A program made the translations under genes and the position numbers. The notes under the pieces are model-generated. The model was not told where the DNA came from, did not search any database, and saw nothing but the letters and a program-made list of their open reading frames with translations. From GCA-2746605 sp963710615 (GTDB lineage Bacteria > Bacteroidota > Ignavibacteria > Ignavibacteriales > Melioribacteraceae), in NCBI GenBank assembly GCA_963710615.1, contig CAVQBF010000022.1:10788-74787 (forward strand): DNA of 64,000 nucleotides, written 5' to 3'. The first letter of the stretch is position 1. Each line of letters opens with the position of its first letter. This document shows, piece by piece, positions 28,006-38,083 of the stretch.

Positions 28006-29172
28006 ATGGAAAAAATTTTACAAATCTACAATGAGAAATTCACTAAAACAGCATCATTGTTTCGATCACCAGGAAGAATTAATCTAATTGGAGAGCACAC
28101 CGATTATAATGAGGGTTTTGTTTTGCCAGGTACGATCAATAAATCGATCTATTTACTTATTGCAAAGAATGATAAACATGAATCGCATTTGTATGCAGCG
28201 GACATAAAAGAAGAGCACATTTTCAATTCTGAAGATTTTACAAAAGCTGATAAAACTTGGCCGAACTATTTTCTAGGAATATTGGATCAATTAAAGAAAC
28301 TGAAAATATCTATACCTAATTTTGACATGGCTTTTGGTGGCAATATTCCAATTGGGGCAGGGCTCTCTTCTTCAGCTGCAATTGAATCAGGGTTCCTTTT
28401 TGCACTCGATAATATCTTTGATTTGGGCTTAGATAAGTATCATATAGCCAGACTATCTCAAAAAGCTGAAAATGAATATGTTGGTATAAATTGCGGCATA
28501 ATGGATATGTTCATTAATCTTTTTGGTAAAGAAAACCATTTCTTAAAATTGGATTGTCGCTCATTGGAGTATAAATATTACCCCTTCAATTTTGAAAATG
28601 TAGAAATATTGATTTGTAACACAGGGGTTACTCATTCTTTAGCTGATTCTGAATACAATGAAAGAAGAAGGCAATGTGAGGAGGGGGTTGAGATTCTAAA
28701 GTACAAAGGAAACGATGTTTGTAGTCTACGTGATGTTTCTCAAAAAATGCTAAGTGACAATAAAGCTTACTTGACGGATACAGTTTTTAATAGATGTAAT
28801 TATATAATAAAGGAAAACCAAAGAGTACATATGACAGGCAAGGCATTATCTGAAAATGATCTAGAAAAGGTTGGCAATTTGATGTACGAATCACATAATG
28901 GCTTGAAAAATGAATATGAAGTTAGCTGTTTTGAGTTGGACTTTTTAGTTGAAGCTGCCAGAAAGTTAGAAGGCGTTTATGGTGCAAGAATGATGGGTGG
29001 AGGATTTGGAGGATGTACAATTAATCTAATTGAGACAGATAAAAAAGTAAATATTATAAACAAACTGAAAGAATTATATGAGGCGGAGTTCCAAATAAAA
29101 TTGGAAACATTTACAACCAATATTGAAACAGGAACTGAAGAAATAACAGAAAACATTTCACTCTTAATCTAA
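28006..29172 (+). CDS. galK: galactokinase
   Basis: Phosphorylates alpha-D-galactose to galactose 1-phosphate, the first Leloir step. The 388-residue protein carries the galactokinase signature GRINLIGEHTDYNEGFVLP near residue 22, the GHMP ATP-binding motif IPIGAGLSSSAAIE near 116 and the third motif MMGGGFGGCTIN near 325. ATG at 28006 is preferred over the in-frame TTG six bases upstream because the residues before it add nothing conserved. It is followed one base later by galT, and a GalR-type operator lies upstream. Confidence 0.92.
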   Translation: MEKILQIYNEKFTKTASLFRSPGRINLIGEHTDYNEGFVLPGTINKSIYLLIAKNDKHESHLYAADIKEEHIFNSEDFTKADKTWPNYFLGILDQLKKLKISIPNFDMAFGGNIPIGAGLSSSAAIESGFLFALDNIFDLGLDKYHIARLSQKAENEYVGINCGIMDMFINLFGKENHFLKLDCRSLEYKYYPFNFENVEILICNTGVTHSLADSEYNERRRQCEEGVEILKYKGNDVCSLRDVSQKMLSDNKAYLTDTVFNRCNYIIKENQRVHMTGKALSENDLEKVGNLMYESHNGLKNEYEVSCFELDFLVEAARKLEGVYGARMMGGGFGGCTINLIETDKKVNIINKLKELYEAEFQIKLETFTTNIETGTEEITENISLLI

Positions 29173-29173
29173 A

Positions 29174-30241
29174 ATGCAGCTAATTAACCAAACATATCCA
29201 CATAGAAGAAAAAATATTCTTACAGGTGATTGGGTACTTGTATCTCCTCAAAGAACACAGAGACCCTGGCAAGGGAAAACAGAGGAATACCCAACAATAA
29301 AGAGACCTAGTTATGACCGGGATTGTTATTTATGTCCTGGTAACAAAAGAGCAAACGGTAATAAAAATCCTAATTATCAATCAACATATTCATTCATAAA
29401 TGATTTTAGTGCATTAACTATGCAGAATAATTCTGAAAGTATTTTGCAAGAAGAACTTCTGATTCTCAAACCAGAACTTGGTATCTGTAAAGTAATGTGT
29501 TTCTCACCTGACCATTGTCTATCCCTTGCTGAAATGACTGTTGAACAAATAGAGACTGTTATCGATTTATGGCAGTATGAGTTTATGTGGATTTCGGTAA
29601 TAGAGGGAATTAATAATGTGCAAATTTTTGAAAATCGTGGTGAAGCAATGGGCAGTAGTAATTCTCACCCACATGGACAAATATGGGCTCAACAAAGTAT
29701 ACCATTATTAATTGAAAAAGAAACTCAAAATCAATTACACTACTATGAATTAAAAAAGAATACTCTGCTCTCCGATTACATTAGAATAGAAATCAGAGAG
29801 AAAGAACGTATTGTCTATGAAAATGAAGATTTTATTGTTGTCGTTCCTTTTTGGGCAGTCTGGCCCTTTGAAATTTTATTAATGTGCAAAGAACCAATTG
29901 ATAATATTTCGCAAATGACAAGGAAAATGAAAAATTCGTTCGCAATTGCACTTAAACACCTATTAGTTAAATATGATAACTTATTTGAAATTTCTTTTCC
30001 TTATTCAGCCGGGATTCATCAGTCACCGTGTGATAGTCAAGACCACCCTGAATGGCATTTTCATATGCATTTTTATCCACCTCTTTTGCGCTCGGCGGCA
30101 ATAAAAAAATTCATGGTTGGTTATGAATTGCTTGCTGAACAACAGAGAGATATTTTACCAGAATACGCGGCTCAGATTTTACGGGAACTTCCCATTACTC
30201 ATTTTAGAAATATAAATAATAAAGTTGATAGTAATAAATAA
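29174..30241 (+). CDS. galT: galactose-1-phosphate uridylyltransferase
   Basis: Exchanges galactose 1-phosphate with UDP-glucose, the second Leloir step. The 355-residue length is usual. The start RRKNILTGDWVLVSPQRTQR, the zinc-site cysteines CYLCPGNKRANGN, the active-site NSHPHGQIWAQ (the second His forms the uridylyl intermediate) and a late HPEWHFHMHFYPPLLRS are all seen. It is joined to galK with a one-base gap, so the pair is an operon. No galE was seen in the window. Confidence 0.92.
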   Translation: MQLINQTYPHRRKNILTGDWVLVSPQRTQRPWQGKTEEYPTIKRPSYDRDCYLCPGNKRANGNKNPNYQSTYSFINDFSALTMQNNSESILQEELLILKPELGICKVMCFSPDHCLSLAEMTVEQIETVIDLWQYEFMWISVIEGINNVQIFENRGEAMGSSNSHPHGQIWAQQSIPLLIEKETQNQLHYYELKKNTLLSDYIRIEIREKERIVYENEDFIVVVPFWAVWPFEILLMCKEPIDNISQMTRKMKNSFAIALKHLLVKYDNLFEISFPYSAGIHQSPCDSQDHPEWHFHMHFYPPLLRSAAIKKFMVGYELLAEQQRDILPEYAAQILRELPITHFRNINNKVDSNK

Positions 30242-30343
30242 GGAAAATTAGCTACTTATTAACGGTTTAAGTCCTTTAAATAATATTTATCGAGATATAA
30301 ATGTCGATTTATGTTGCGTTAGATACTAAAAAATATTATCTTA

Positions 30344-30359
30344 ATGCAAACGTTTGCGA
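30344..30359. promoter_or_regulatory. GalR-type operator 3, before the TonB receptor
   Basis: ATGCAAACGTTTGCGA matches the 16-base palindrome apart from its edges. An additional half-site GTTTGCA follows directly, so two overlapping sites may exist. It lies about 90 bases before the receptor gene and suggests that galactoside import is under the same repressor as galK and galT. Confidence 0.7.
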
Positions 30360-30445
30360 ATTCGTTTGCAGAGTTTATTCGAAGAACGATTTTTTGATAA
30401 AAGAACCCAAAATTTCAAAAACTCGATGTCATAAGGAGTTTTTTT

Positions 30446-33037
30446 ATGAATAATTTTTTGAAGATCGCCTTATTTTTTCTAATATCTTTTTCCTTACATG
30501 CTAACTCTGGTAAAATATCTGGAAAAGTTACTGATTCACAAACCGGTGAACCTCTTATTGGTGTTAATATCATTATAGAAGGGACGCAAATAGGAGCGGC
30601 AACCGATATTGATGGATTTTATTTTATTATTAACCTAAGACCTAATAACTATACTTTAATAGCTTCTTATGTGGGTTATGAAAAAACCACTATCTCAAAA
30701 ATTGATGTAAAAAGTGATTTAACAACTAAAGTTGATTTTCAAATGTATCCTCAGACAATTTCTACTTCTGAAGTTGTTGTAACTGCAAAAAAACCGCCTA
30801 TTCAAAAGGATTTAACCTCTAGTCAACAAAATTTTTCAGTTCAAGATATTGAAAATGCACCAATTGATAATTTAGAAGATTTATTAATTATCCAGGCTGG
30901 TGTTAGTCCAATTGAAATTGCTGAACGTCCTGATGTTATTGAAGACTCACCAGGTGACGGTTTACATGTAAGAGGCGGAAGAGAAAATGAAACTGCTTTT
31001 CTAATAGATGGAATTAGAGTTGATAATCCTATTTGGGGTGGCTCATCATTTTCGCAAAGCAGTTCCGGTAGTGCTTTTCAAGAAGTATCTACAACTCTTG
31101 GAACTTTTAATGCCGAATATGGTGGTAAAATGTCCGGTATTATTAATCTTATAACAAAAGATGGCACAGATAAATTTAGTGCTAAAATAGATTTTGATAC
31201 TGACAATTTTGGTATTCCTGAATTTAACAGAAATACTTTTAATACGGAGTTTTCACTAAGTGGACCATTAATTTTTGATAACATTTCTTTCTTTACAAAT
31301 TTACAATTGAATACTACAGATGGTCGATTTTTAGGTTATGAGATTCCAAATTGGACTGATTTGAAAGGACAATTGCCAATTTCTGAAAATGAAAAATATG
31401 AAGTGCCTGTTGACTGGGAAGATGAATTTCATGGGTTAGTTAAACTAACTTGGAGAATTCTACCTCAACTTAGATTAATGGGAAGTTACATTATAAGTGA
31501 TATTAAAGAACTTAAATATAAACATGAGTATAAATATTTGCCAAGTGGACTCCCATGGAGCGACACACGAAGTGAAGGTATAACTTTTTCATTAACCCAC
31601 CAATTGAGTAACAGCACGTATTATGAAATAATCGGTTCTAAACAGAATATTGGTCACTTTTTAGGTCTTCATAAAATAAGGGAACAAAGGTTATTAGCCG
31701 AATCAGGTTATGAAGAGGATATATATGGATTCAGTTATTCTGGAGCATATTCAAATCAATGGCGAGATACGGTTGAGACTTACGAAGGAAAAATAAATTT
31801 AACTAGTCAACTTAATAATACACATTTGCTGAAAGCTGGTTTTGGTTTCAGAACTTTTGACCTATTCCACCTTCAAGATCATGCTTGGACAACACCAACT
31901 ACTGAAATTGTTGTAGGAACTGATGATGATGGGAATCCAATTACCCAAATATTTGAAGATCATAAATCATATAATAATATTGCTCCTAAAGAGTATTCAG
32001 CATTTATTCAAGACAAAATGGAATTCAATGAAATTGGAATGATAATTAATTTAGGACTCAGATGGGAACAATGGAATTTACCGCTTCAATATATGCAGAA
32101 TCCAGAATTACCTTTAGAAACAAAAATGTTGGATGTTAAACCGAAAAACAGATTGAGTCCTAGACTTGGATTATCTTATCCAATTTCTGATAAAGCTGCT
32201 TTTCACTTTGCATATGGCCATTTTTATCAATTTCCTAGTTATGTAAACTTTCTCACAGGTGTTAATCAGAAAGGTGAGTTTGGAGATCGTCCAAATTTAT
32301 TATCAGTTGGTTTAGCAATACTCAATCCAAATATGAAACCAGAAAAATCTATTACATATGAAGCCGGTGTACAAGCATCAGTAGTAAAGGGAATGACACT
32401 AAATGTGACTACTTTTTATAGAGAATTAGCCGATCTTATTGGAGTAACATGGATTAAAAATGCGGGATATGTATACTATGATAATGTTGATTTTGGAAAC
32501 GTAAAAGGAGTAGAAGTAATTGTAGACAATAATTTTACTGAAAACTTTAGTGCTCGATTTAATTATACTTTCTCTCAGACTTTGATAAGTACTTCAAGTC
32601 CTTTAACAGCTTCACAGTCAATTGGTACTTCATCAATTGCTTATAGAACTGATATAGCCGATTGGGATCGACCCCATGATTTATCGCTTTATCTAAGATA
32701 CTCAATACCGGATATTGTAAATATCAGTTTAAGTGGCAGGGCCAAATCCGGAAGACCATATACAGTATTAGCTGAAACACCAAATACTGAGAGAATGCCT
32801 TGGAATATTAATTTTGATATGAAAATAAGTAAGAAATTTAAACTATTTGGTTTAAGGGAAACCGTTTTCTTAAAAGTATATAATTTATTTGATAGACAAA
32901 ATATTTACAATGTGTATTCAGTTACTGGTGCTTGGGATGACGATGGTGATTCTGGAACACCATATGCAAGTGATGCAAATCCTAAAAGAATTTCTGATGG
33001 TAGAAGAATAAGATTAGGATTTACAGTTGAATTATAA
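30446..33037 (+). CDS. TonB-dependent outer-membrane receptor
   Basis: An intact 863-residue receptor. It has a signal peptide (residues 1-19), a carboxypeptidase-regulatory-like domain (GKISGKVTDSQTGEPLIGVN), a plug with VRGGRENETAFLIDGIRVDN and YGGKMSGIINLITKDGTD, and a long barrel ending in RLGFTVEL. No SusD-like gene follows; instead two T9SS-exported proteins and a PorV-like barrel do, the arrangement usual in Ignavibacteria. A GalR operator upstream suggests that a galactose-containing oligosaccharide is the cargo. An AAGGAG site precedes the ATG. Confidence 0.88.
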   Translation: MNNFLKIALFFLISFSLHANSGKISGKVTDSQTGEPLIGVNIIIEGTQIGAATDIDGFYFIINLRPNNYTLIASYVGYEKTTISKIDVKSDLTTKVDFQMYPQTISTSEVVVTAKKPPIQKDLTSSQQNFSVQDIENAPIDNLEDLLIIQAGVSPIEIAERPDVIEDSPGDGLHVRGGRENETAFLIDGIRVDNPIWGGSSFSQSSSGSAFQEVSTTLGTFNAEYGGKMSGIINLITKDGTDKFSAKIDFDTDNFGIPEFNRNTFNTEFSLSGPLIFDNISFFTNLQLNTTDGRFLGYEIPNWTDLKGQLPISENEKYEVPVDWEDEFHGLVKLTWRILPQLRLMGSYIISDIKELKYKHEYKYLPSGLPWSDTRSEGITFSLTHQLSNSTYYEIIGSKQNIGHFLGLHKIREQRLLAESGYEEDIYGFSYSGAYSNQWRDTVETYEGKINLTSQLNNTHLLKAGFGFRTFDLFHLQDHAWTTPTTEIVVGTDDDGNPITQIFEDHKSYNNIAPKEYSAFIQDKMEFNEIGMIINLGLRWEQWNLPLQYMQNPELPLETKMLDVKPKNRLSPRLGLSYPISDKAAFHFAYGHFYQFPSYVNFLTGVNQKGEFGDRPNLLSVGLAILNPNMKPEKSITYEAGVQASVVKGMTLNVTTFYRELADLIGVTWIKNAGYVYYDNVDFGNVKGVEVIVDNNFTENFSARFNYTFSQTLISTSSPLTASQSIGTSSIAYRTDIADWDRPHDLSLYLRYSIPDIVNISLSGRAKSGRPYTVLAETPNTERMPWNINFDMKISKKFKLFGLRETVFLKVYNLFDRQNIYNVYSVTGAWDDDGDSGTPYASDANPKRISDGRRIRLGFTVEL

Positions 33038-33076
33038 TTTTCATAATGTAATAATAAATATGAGAAGGTTTATAGG

Positions 33077-35431
33077 ATGGAAATAATCAAAATAAAAGCA
33101 ATTATATTTTTCGTGTTTCTCCAAATATCTTTTATTGTAATTGCTCAACCCGATAAAGGAGAATATGAAAAATGGGGTCAAATAGGTGTAGGAAAATTAG
33201 TAACAACAATTTCAAATACAAATGTGATTGCATCCGGAAGATATAACTATCCAGAGATGGCTCAATTCCCAGCAATGGAATATCCTTACAATCCAAATAT
33301 TGATGGGAGACATGTATATTATGGAACGGATGTATCATTTCATGTAGGTGGTTTTTCTTTAGATAAAGGTCCTAGTTGGGATGGTGATCCCAATACAATT
33401 GCTAATCCTTTAGTTGAAAGCGGAGATAGAGGACATTATAAATTTTATAAGGGATTCCACTTTGATGGTCATCCAAATTATCATTCCTCTTCAGGAAGCA
33501 TTGGTCTTCCAGTAAGTAATGATCCGAATACATGGCCTGATAATGGTTGGCCTCAGTTTCTTCCAACAAGTGATCCTGTACTAGATAGGTTTTACCCAAA
33601 TTACCCTACAGTTTTTTCTAGCGGCTCAGCATCGCAAATCCCTTTAGCTTTTGATCCTTCAACAGGATTTCCTGGCGCAGGTCCAAATAAATATTCTTTA
33701 CCCGGCAAATATGAACCAGGACAAGTTGTTGCTGATCAAGAAATATTCACAGTTAGTTATGCAAGGAACAGAAATGATGATCAAGAAAATGGTCATTTGA
33801 TGATTCATACAACATTAAGAGGAATGAGTTGGCAAGAAGAATTGGCAGAAGACTTCATTTATTGGATTTATACAGTTACAAATATTGGAACTGAGCCAAT
33901 TACAAATACTTATTTAGGAATTTATGCAAATCTTGATTTCCCCTGGGCTACATTTGAATCCGGGGCTACATATAGTGATTCGGAAGCTTGGGCTTTTGAT
34001 ACTTACGATGCTGATACATCTTCTAATCAAGAATTTAAAATTGGCTATGGCTGGGATGGCGACGGTGATGTGGAAGGTGCAAACTTAGGTAGTATTCCAT
34101 ATCAAAAAGCAAAATTAATAGACGAAACACCTTTGGATCAAGTAGCATTATCTGGTGTAATATTTTTACAAACTCCGAAAGATGAAAATAGTGGAAAAGA
34201 ATTAGGTGTAAAAAGTTGGGACGCATTCTTACATTCACATAAAGGAATAAATACTGGTTTAGGAAATACGGTTGAAAAATTTTATTGGTATAATATCTTT
34301 AACGCAGAAAATAGTGGAACCGGTGCTGATCTTGATGATTTAGATGAAGATAGAATAGACGACTGGACTTGGGAAAACCCTTTCCCTGTTGGCTCTGAAA
34401 GTATTTATGAGAATGGAAAAAGATCTGCTATGATGATGAATACAGGAGAATTTACAATTATGCCCGGGGAAACAGATACATTAATATGTGCAACTGTAAT
34501 GGGTGATAATAGACAAGATCTTTTTAAAAATGCTAAAATCGCCAGACAAATCTTTTCTTCTGGTTGGACTGTTCCAAAATCACCTATAGCTCCTCGAATA
34601 TCATCAAAATCTGAAAGTGGTAAAATTATAATTGAATGGGGGAGTGTAAGTGAAAATGACTCGTTAAATGAATTATTAGGTAGACAAAAGTTTGAAGGTT
34701 ATAAAATATATAAAAGTATTGATGGCGGTAAATCATGGGGAAATTTACCAATTACCGATGAAAATGGTACTGTAGTAGATTTTGTACCAGTTATACAAAA
34801 CGATTTAAATAATGGAATTAAAGGTGCAAGTCCAATAAGACCATATTTTAATCGAGGAACAGATTCAGGATTTGATGGAATTGCTACAATTGAACCATAT
34901 ACACGTGAGATTTATCTAGATGGCTTGAATAAAAATATTATAGATACTGTGAAATATCAATTTATAGATCAAAATGTTGTTAATGGATTTGAATACAGAT
35001 ATGCTGTTGTTGCATATGGAGCTGGAGCTGAATCAGCGGCAGATGGATTACCTCCATTACAAAATGCCAGAACATCCGGGCCAAATGTTAATAATTCAAT
35101 ACCATATGCTCCAAAATCAATTACCGCCGAAGAACTTGATTTAGTTAAAGTGGTTCCAAATCCTTATAGAGTAATTAATCCGCAGGAAACCGATTTAACA
35201 TCAAGAATGATAAAATTTACTCATTTACCGGAAATTTGTACAATTAAGATTTTTAATGTTAGTGGAGAATTAATAAAAACACTCCTTCATGATAATAATT
35301 CTCAAATTGAATCTGAAGAAAGATGGAATCTTAGATCAGAAGAAGATAGGGAAGTTGCCCCCGGTTTATACTTCTACCACCTAGATTCAAAGTTGGGATC
35401 AAAAATTGGAAAGTTTGTAATTATTAAGTAA
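33077..35431 (+). CDS. large exported protein with C-terminal T9SS-type sorting domain
   Basis: A 784-residue protein with a signal peptide (residues about 1-24). The C-terminal 90 residues (VVPNPYRVINPQ; IKIFNVSGELIKTL; VAPGLYFYHLDSK; KFVIIK) form a por-secretion-type tail, so it should reach the cell surface. The middle repeats short aromatic and acidic stretches and contains a fibronectin-like block (IIIEWGSVSEND; GYKIYKSIDGG). I do not recognise a catalytic motif. It follows the TonB receptor by about 40 bases and precedes the PorV-like gene, so it may be a surface glycan-binding partner of the receptor. Confidence 0.75.
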   Translation: MEIIKIKAIIFFVFLQISFIVIAQPDKGEYEKWGQIGVGKLVTTISNTNVIASGRYNYPEMAQFPAMEYPYNPNIDGRHVYYGTDVSFHVGGFSLDKGPSWDGDPNTIANPLVESGDRGHYKFYKGFHFDGHPNYHSSSGSIGLPVSNDPNTWPDNGWPQFLPTSDPVLDRFYPNYPTVFSSGSASQIPLAFDPSTGFPGAGPNKYSLPGKYEPGQVVADQEIFTVSYARNRNDDQENGHLMIHTTLRGMSWQEELAEDFIYWIYTVTNIGTEPITNTYLGIYANLDFPWATFESGATYSDSEAWAFDTYDADTSSNQEFKIGYGWDGDGDVEGANLGSIPYQKAKLIDETPLDQVALSGVIFLQTPKDENSGKELGVKSWDAFLHSHKGINTGLGNTVEKFYWYNIFNAENSGTGADLDDLDEDRIDDWTWENPFPVGSESIYENGKRSAMMMNTGEFTIMPGETDTLICATVMGDNRQDLFKNAKIARQIFSSGWTVPKSPIAPRISSKSESGKIIIEWGSVSENDSLNELLGRQKFEGYKIYKSIDGGKSWGNLPITDENGTVVDFVPVIQNDLNNGIKGASPIRPYFNRGTDSGFDGIATIEPYTREIYLDGLNKNIIDTVKYQFIDQNVVNGFEYRYAVVAYGAGAESAADGLPPLQNARTSGPNVNNSIPYAPKSITAEELDLVKVVPNPYRVINPQETDLTSRMIKFTHLPEICTIKIFNVSGELIKTLLHDNNSQIESEERWNLRSEEDREVAPGLYFYHLDSKLGSKIGKFVIIK

Positions 35432-35443
35432 GGAAAAAGAGGA

Positions 35444-36451
35444 ATGTATAAAAAATCATTAATGATTTTCACAATTTTAATAATGTTTGCATATGAACCT
35501 TCTTCGGCTCAAGACTCCGAACTAAATCAAGTTGGTACATCTATGGCAAACTTCTTAAAAATTGGTGTCGGTGCTAGAGCTGTATCAATGGGAGGAGCAT
35601 TTGTGGCAATTTCAAATGATGTTTCTTCTACATTTTGGAACCCGGGAGGATTGGCTTTTACCAATAATGAAATGATGTTCCAGGTAACCAATTGGATTGC
35701 TGATACTAGACACTACTTTTTTGCTGCATCGTATGGAATGGGCGATTTAGGAAATTTAGGACTTAGTGTAATCTCGTTTAATTCCGGCGACATTCAAGAA
35801 ACTACTTTATATGAGCCAGAAGGTACAGGGAGAAATTTTTCAGCTGGAAACTTATGCGCTGGTTTAACTTTATCTAAAAAATTTACTGATAGATTTAGTG
35901 CTGGTGTTACAGTAAAATATATTTCAGAAACTTTAGACCGAAGTTCTGCATCAACTGTAGCAATAGATATTGGAAGCATTTTTGTTACAAATTTTTTGAA
36001 TAATATGCGTATAGGTATATCCCTTTCAAATCTTGGTGGAAGAATGCAATTAGATGGTTCTGACTTAACAGTCCAATATTTGCCTGAAAATGGCACTAAA
36101 TATATTTCTTCACAACTTAGAACAGAATCATGGGATATCCCTTTATTATTTAGATTTGGCCTAGCCACTAATGCAATTGAAACGGAAGATTATAGATTTT
36201 TAGTTTCTACTGAAATAATTGACTCGAGAGATTTTGAATATCAAACAGTATTTGGCGGAGAATTTAACTATTCAAATGTTATATCACTAAGAGCAGGATA
36301 TAAAATGAATTTTGATGAAGCTGATCTTTCATTTGGTGTTGGATTAAATTTTGAAAAAATTAGTGGTATTAATTTCAATGTTGATTACTCTTATAATGAC
36401 TTTGGGATTCTAAATACAATTCATTCTGTCTCTTTATTATTTGCTTATTAA
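35444..36451 (+). CDS. PorV/UPF0164-like outer-membrane barrel protein
   Basis: A 335-residue outer-membrane protein with a signal peptide (ending PSSAQ) and the family opening MANFLKIGVGARAVSMGGAF followed by STFWNPGGLAF. PorV-like barrels work with type IX secretion or as companions of TonB receptors. It begins 12 bases after the T9SS-tagged protein and the two are surely one transcript. A role in exporting or anchoring that neighbour is plausible. The usual long barrel with alternating strands continues to the end. Confidence 0.8.
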   Translation: MYKKSLMIFTILIMFAYEPSSAQDSELNQVGTSMANFLKIGVGARAVSMGGAFVAISNDVSSTFWNPGGLAFTNNEMMFQVTNWIADTRHYFFAASYGMGDLGNLGLSVISFNSGDIQETTLYEPEGTGRNFSAGNLCAGLTLSKKFTDRFSAGVTVKYISETLDRSSASTVAIDIGSIFVTNFLNNMRIGISLSNLGGRMQLDGSDLTVQYLPENGTKYISSQLRTESWDIPLLFRFGLATNAIETEDYRFLVSTEIIDSRDFEYQTVFGGEFNYSNVISLRAGYKMNFDEADLSFGVGLNFEKISGINFNVDYSYNDFGILNTIHSVSLLFAY

Positions 36452-36464
36452 AAAGGATAAAAGA

Positions 36465-38027
36465 ATGTTTAGCAAAACTAAATTATTAAGTCGACTTATA
36501 TTCTTTGTTGTTGCAACCATAAGTTTAATAATTGGATGTAACGAAAGAGAAATTACTGAACCAGATTATGAAGTAAAAGACTTGCGAAGACCAGGTATAG
36601 AATTGACAGTACCACTTGATAATGCCAAAGATGTCGAAACAAACACAAGTGTAACTATCTGGTTTGATAAACTGATGAATCCTGAATCAATTAAAGACAA
36701 CTATGAATTTTATCGGGTTGTAAAATTTGATACAATAACTGCTATTGCAATTCATCCAACTAATCCTTCTGTAATATTAGCCGGAAAGAAAGAAGGAGGA
36801 TTATTTAAAAGTGAAAATGGCGGAGATAAATGGCTTTGGCTTTCTGAAGACAATCCATTGTTAAATGTAATAGATATAAAAATTAGTTTTGTCAATCCAT
36901 CAATTGTATTTGTATTAACTTCTGAAGGAGTATACAAATCATCGGACACTGGTAAAAACTGGGTATTATTAAGCGAAAAAGTTTATTCGGCAATTGCCTT
37001 GAGTGGTCAGAGCGCAGATATTGTTTTCCTTGTTAATGAATCTGAAGGAGTAATAAAATCCCTTGATGGTGGAAATACATGGGAACAAAAAAATAGTGGT
37101 CTGAGAATAGGAAGACCTTTAACAGATATTGCAATGGCCAGAGCAAACGAAGATTTACTTGTTGTAACTTCAGAAGGAGATTATGTCTATTTATCAAATG
37201 ATGGTGCAGAAACTTGGACAAGAGTTAGAAATGGTTTAGAGTCGAGAGATTTTATTAGTGCTGCTATTTCAAATACACAAAGCACGGAAATATATGTTGC
37301 AGCCAAAAATGGAGGATTATATAGAAGTTTAGATGAAGGAGAAAGTTGGGAAAGTATAACAAATAATTTGCTTTCAGGTACTATAGTTAAAGATATAGAG
37401 ATTAATCCAGATGAATCGCAAAATATTATTATTGGAGCAATACAAGGTTTATTCATTTCAAATAATGGTGGTGAAACTTGGAATGGTCCAAAGACTTTTG
37501 AAGTATTTGATGGCGAAGCTACTTCTAACGTTATACCAAATTCAATAAGCATTTCCCAATCTTCAACAAACATTATAGTAGCATGCACAGATGGAGGAGT
37601 TTTTAAAAGCGAAGATACAGGCCAATCATTTTTACCAAAATCTTCAGTCTCAAAAGAAAATTTAACAATAGTTGGCAATATTGTTTTTGAAAAATGGCAA
37701 GGTGAACAATCAATTTATGCTGCCCCAGATTCAGAATCAATTGATACAATAAAAATTGCTCCTTATGTAATAGAGCGAGGGTTAACCCTGTGGGAAAGTA
37801 ATGGCAGCAAGGGAGATGCCCCAATAAACAATAATCCGGAAGCAACTAAAATGATAATCACTCCAATTTCACCATTAGCTGATAATTGGCTATATGAAAT
37901 AGTTATAAATGGAACTTTTGAGGAAGATAAATTAACTATGAAAGCTGAACGAGGAGCTGAAGATATTTATGGTAATTCTTTTGAAACTGATTTCTCTTTT
38001 TCATTTACAACTCAGAAGAGTAAATAA
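36465..38027 (+). CDS. lipoprotein with an Ig-like domain interrupted by a BNR/sortilin-like propeller
   Basis: A 520-residue lipoprotein (signal SLIIGC). The ATG at 36465 follows AAAAGGAT; the frame is open slightly further upstream, inside the previous gene. Residues about 45-75 (VPLDNAKDVETNTSVTIWFD) are the first half of a Big_5 Ig-like domain. Residues about 80-395 hold five or more repeats of the type GLFKSENGGDKW, GVYKSSDTGKNW, GVIKSLDGGNTW, GLYRSLDEGESW, as in BNR/Asp-box propellers. The end (ITPISPLADNWLYEIVING; DIYGNSFETDFSFSFTT) is the second half of the Big_5 domain. Its function is unknown; carbohydrate binding at the surface fits the context. Confidence 0.7.
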   Translation: MFSKTKLLSRLIFFVVATISLIIGCNEREITEPDYEVKDLRRPGIELTVPLDNAKDVETNTSVTIWFDKLMNPESIKDNYEFYRVVKFDTITAIAIHPTNPSVILAGKKEGGLFKSENGGDKWLWLSEDNPLLNVIDIKISFVNPSIVFVLTSEGVYKSSDTGKNWVLLSEKVYSAIALSGQSADIVFLVNESEGVIKSLDGGNTWEQKNSGLRIGRPLTDIAMARANEDLLVVTSEGDYVYLSNDGAETWTRVRNGLESRDFISAAISNTQSTEIYVAAKNGGLYRSLDEGESWESITNNLLSGTIVKDIEINPDESQNIIIGAIQGLFISNNGGETWNGPKTFEVFDGEATSNVIPNSISISQSSTNIIVACTDGGVFKSEDTGQSFLPKSSVSKENLTIVGNIVFEKWQGEQSIYAAPDSESIDTIKIAPYVIERGLTLWESNGSKGDAPINNNPEATKMIITPISPLADNWLYEIVINGTFEEDKLTMKAERGAEDIYGNSFETDFSFSFTTQKSK

Positions 38028-38083
38028 TAATAAATGACTACAAAGCGAACAAATTTTTATCAACTAACTAAGGAGGCAAAGAA

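Noticed and set aside
37187..37678. Minus-strand frame of 163 codons inside the propeller lipoprotein
   Set aside because: It is opposite well-defined Asp-box repeats; no motif or ribosome binding site on the minus strand.
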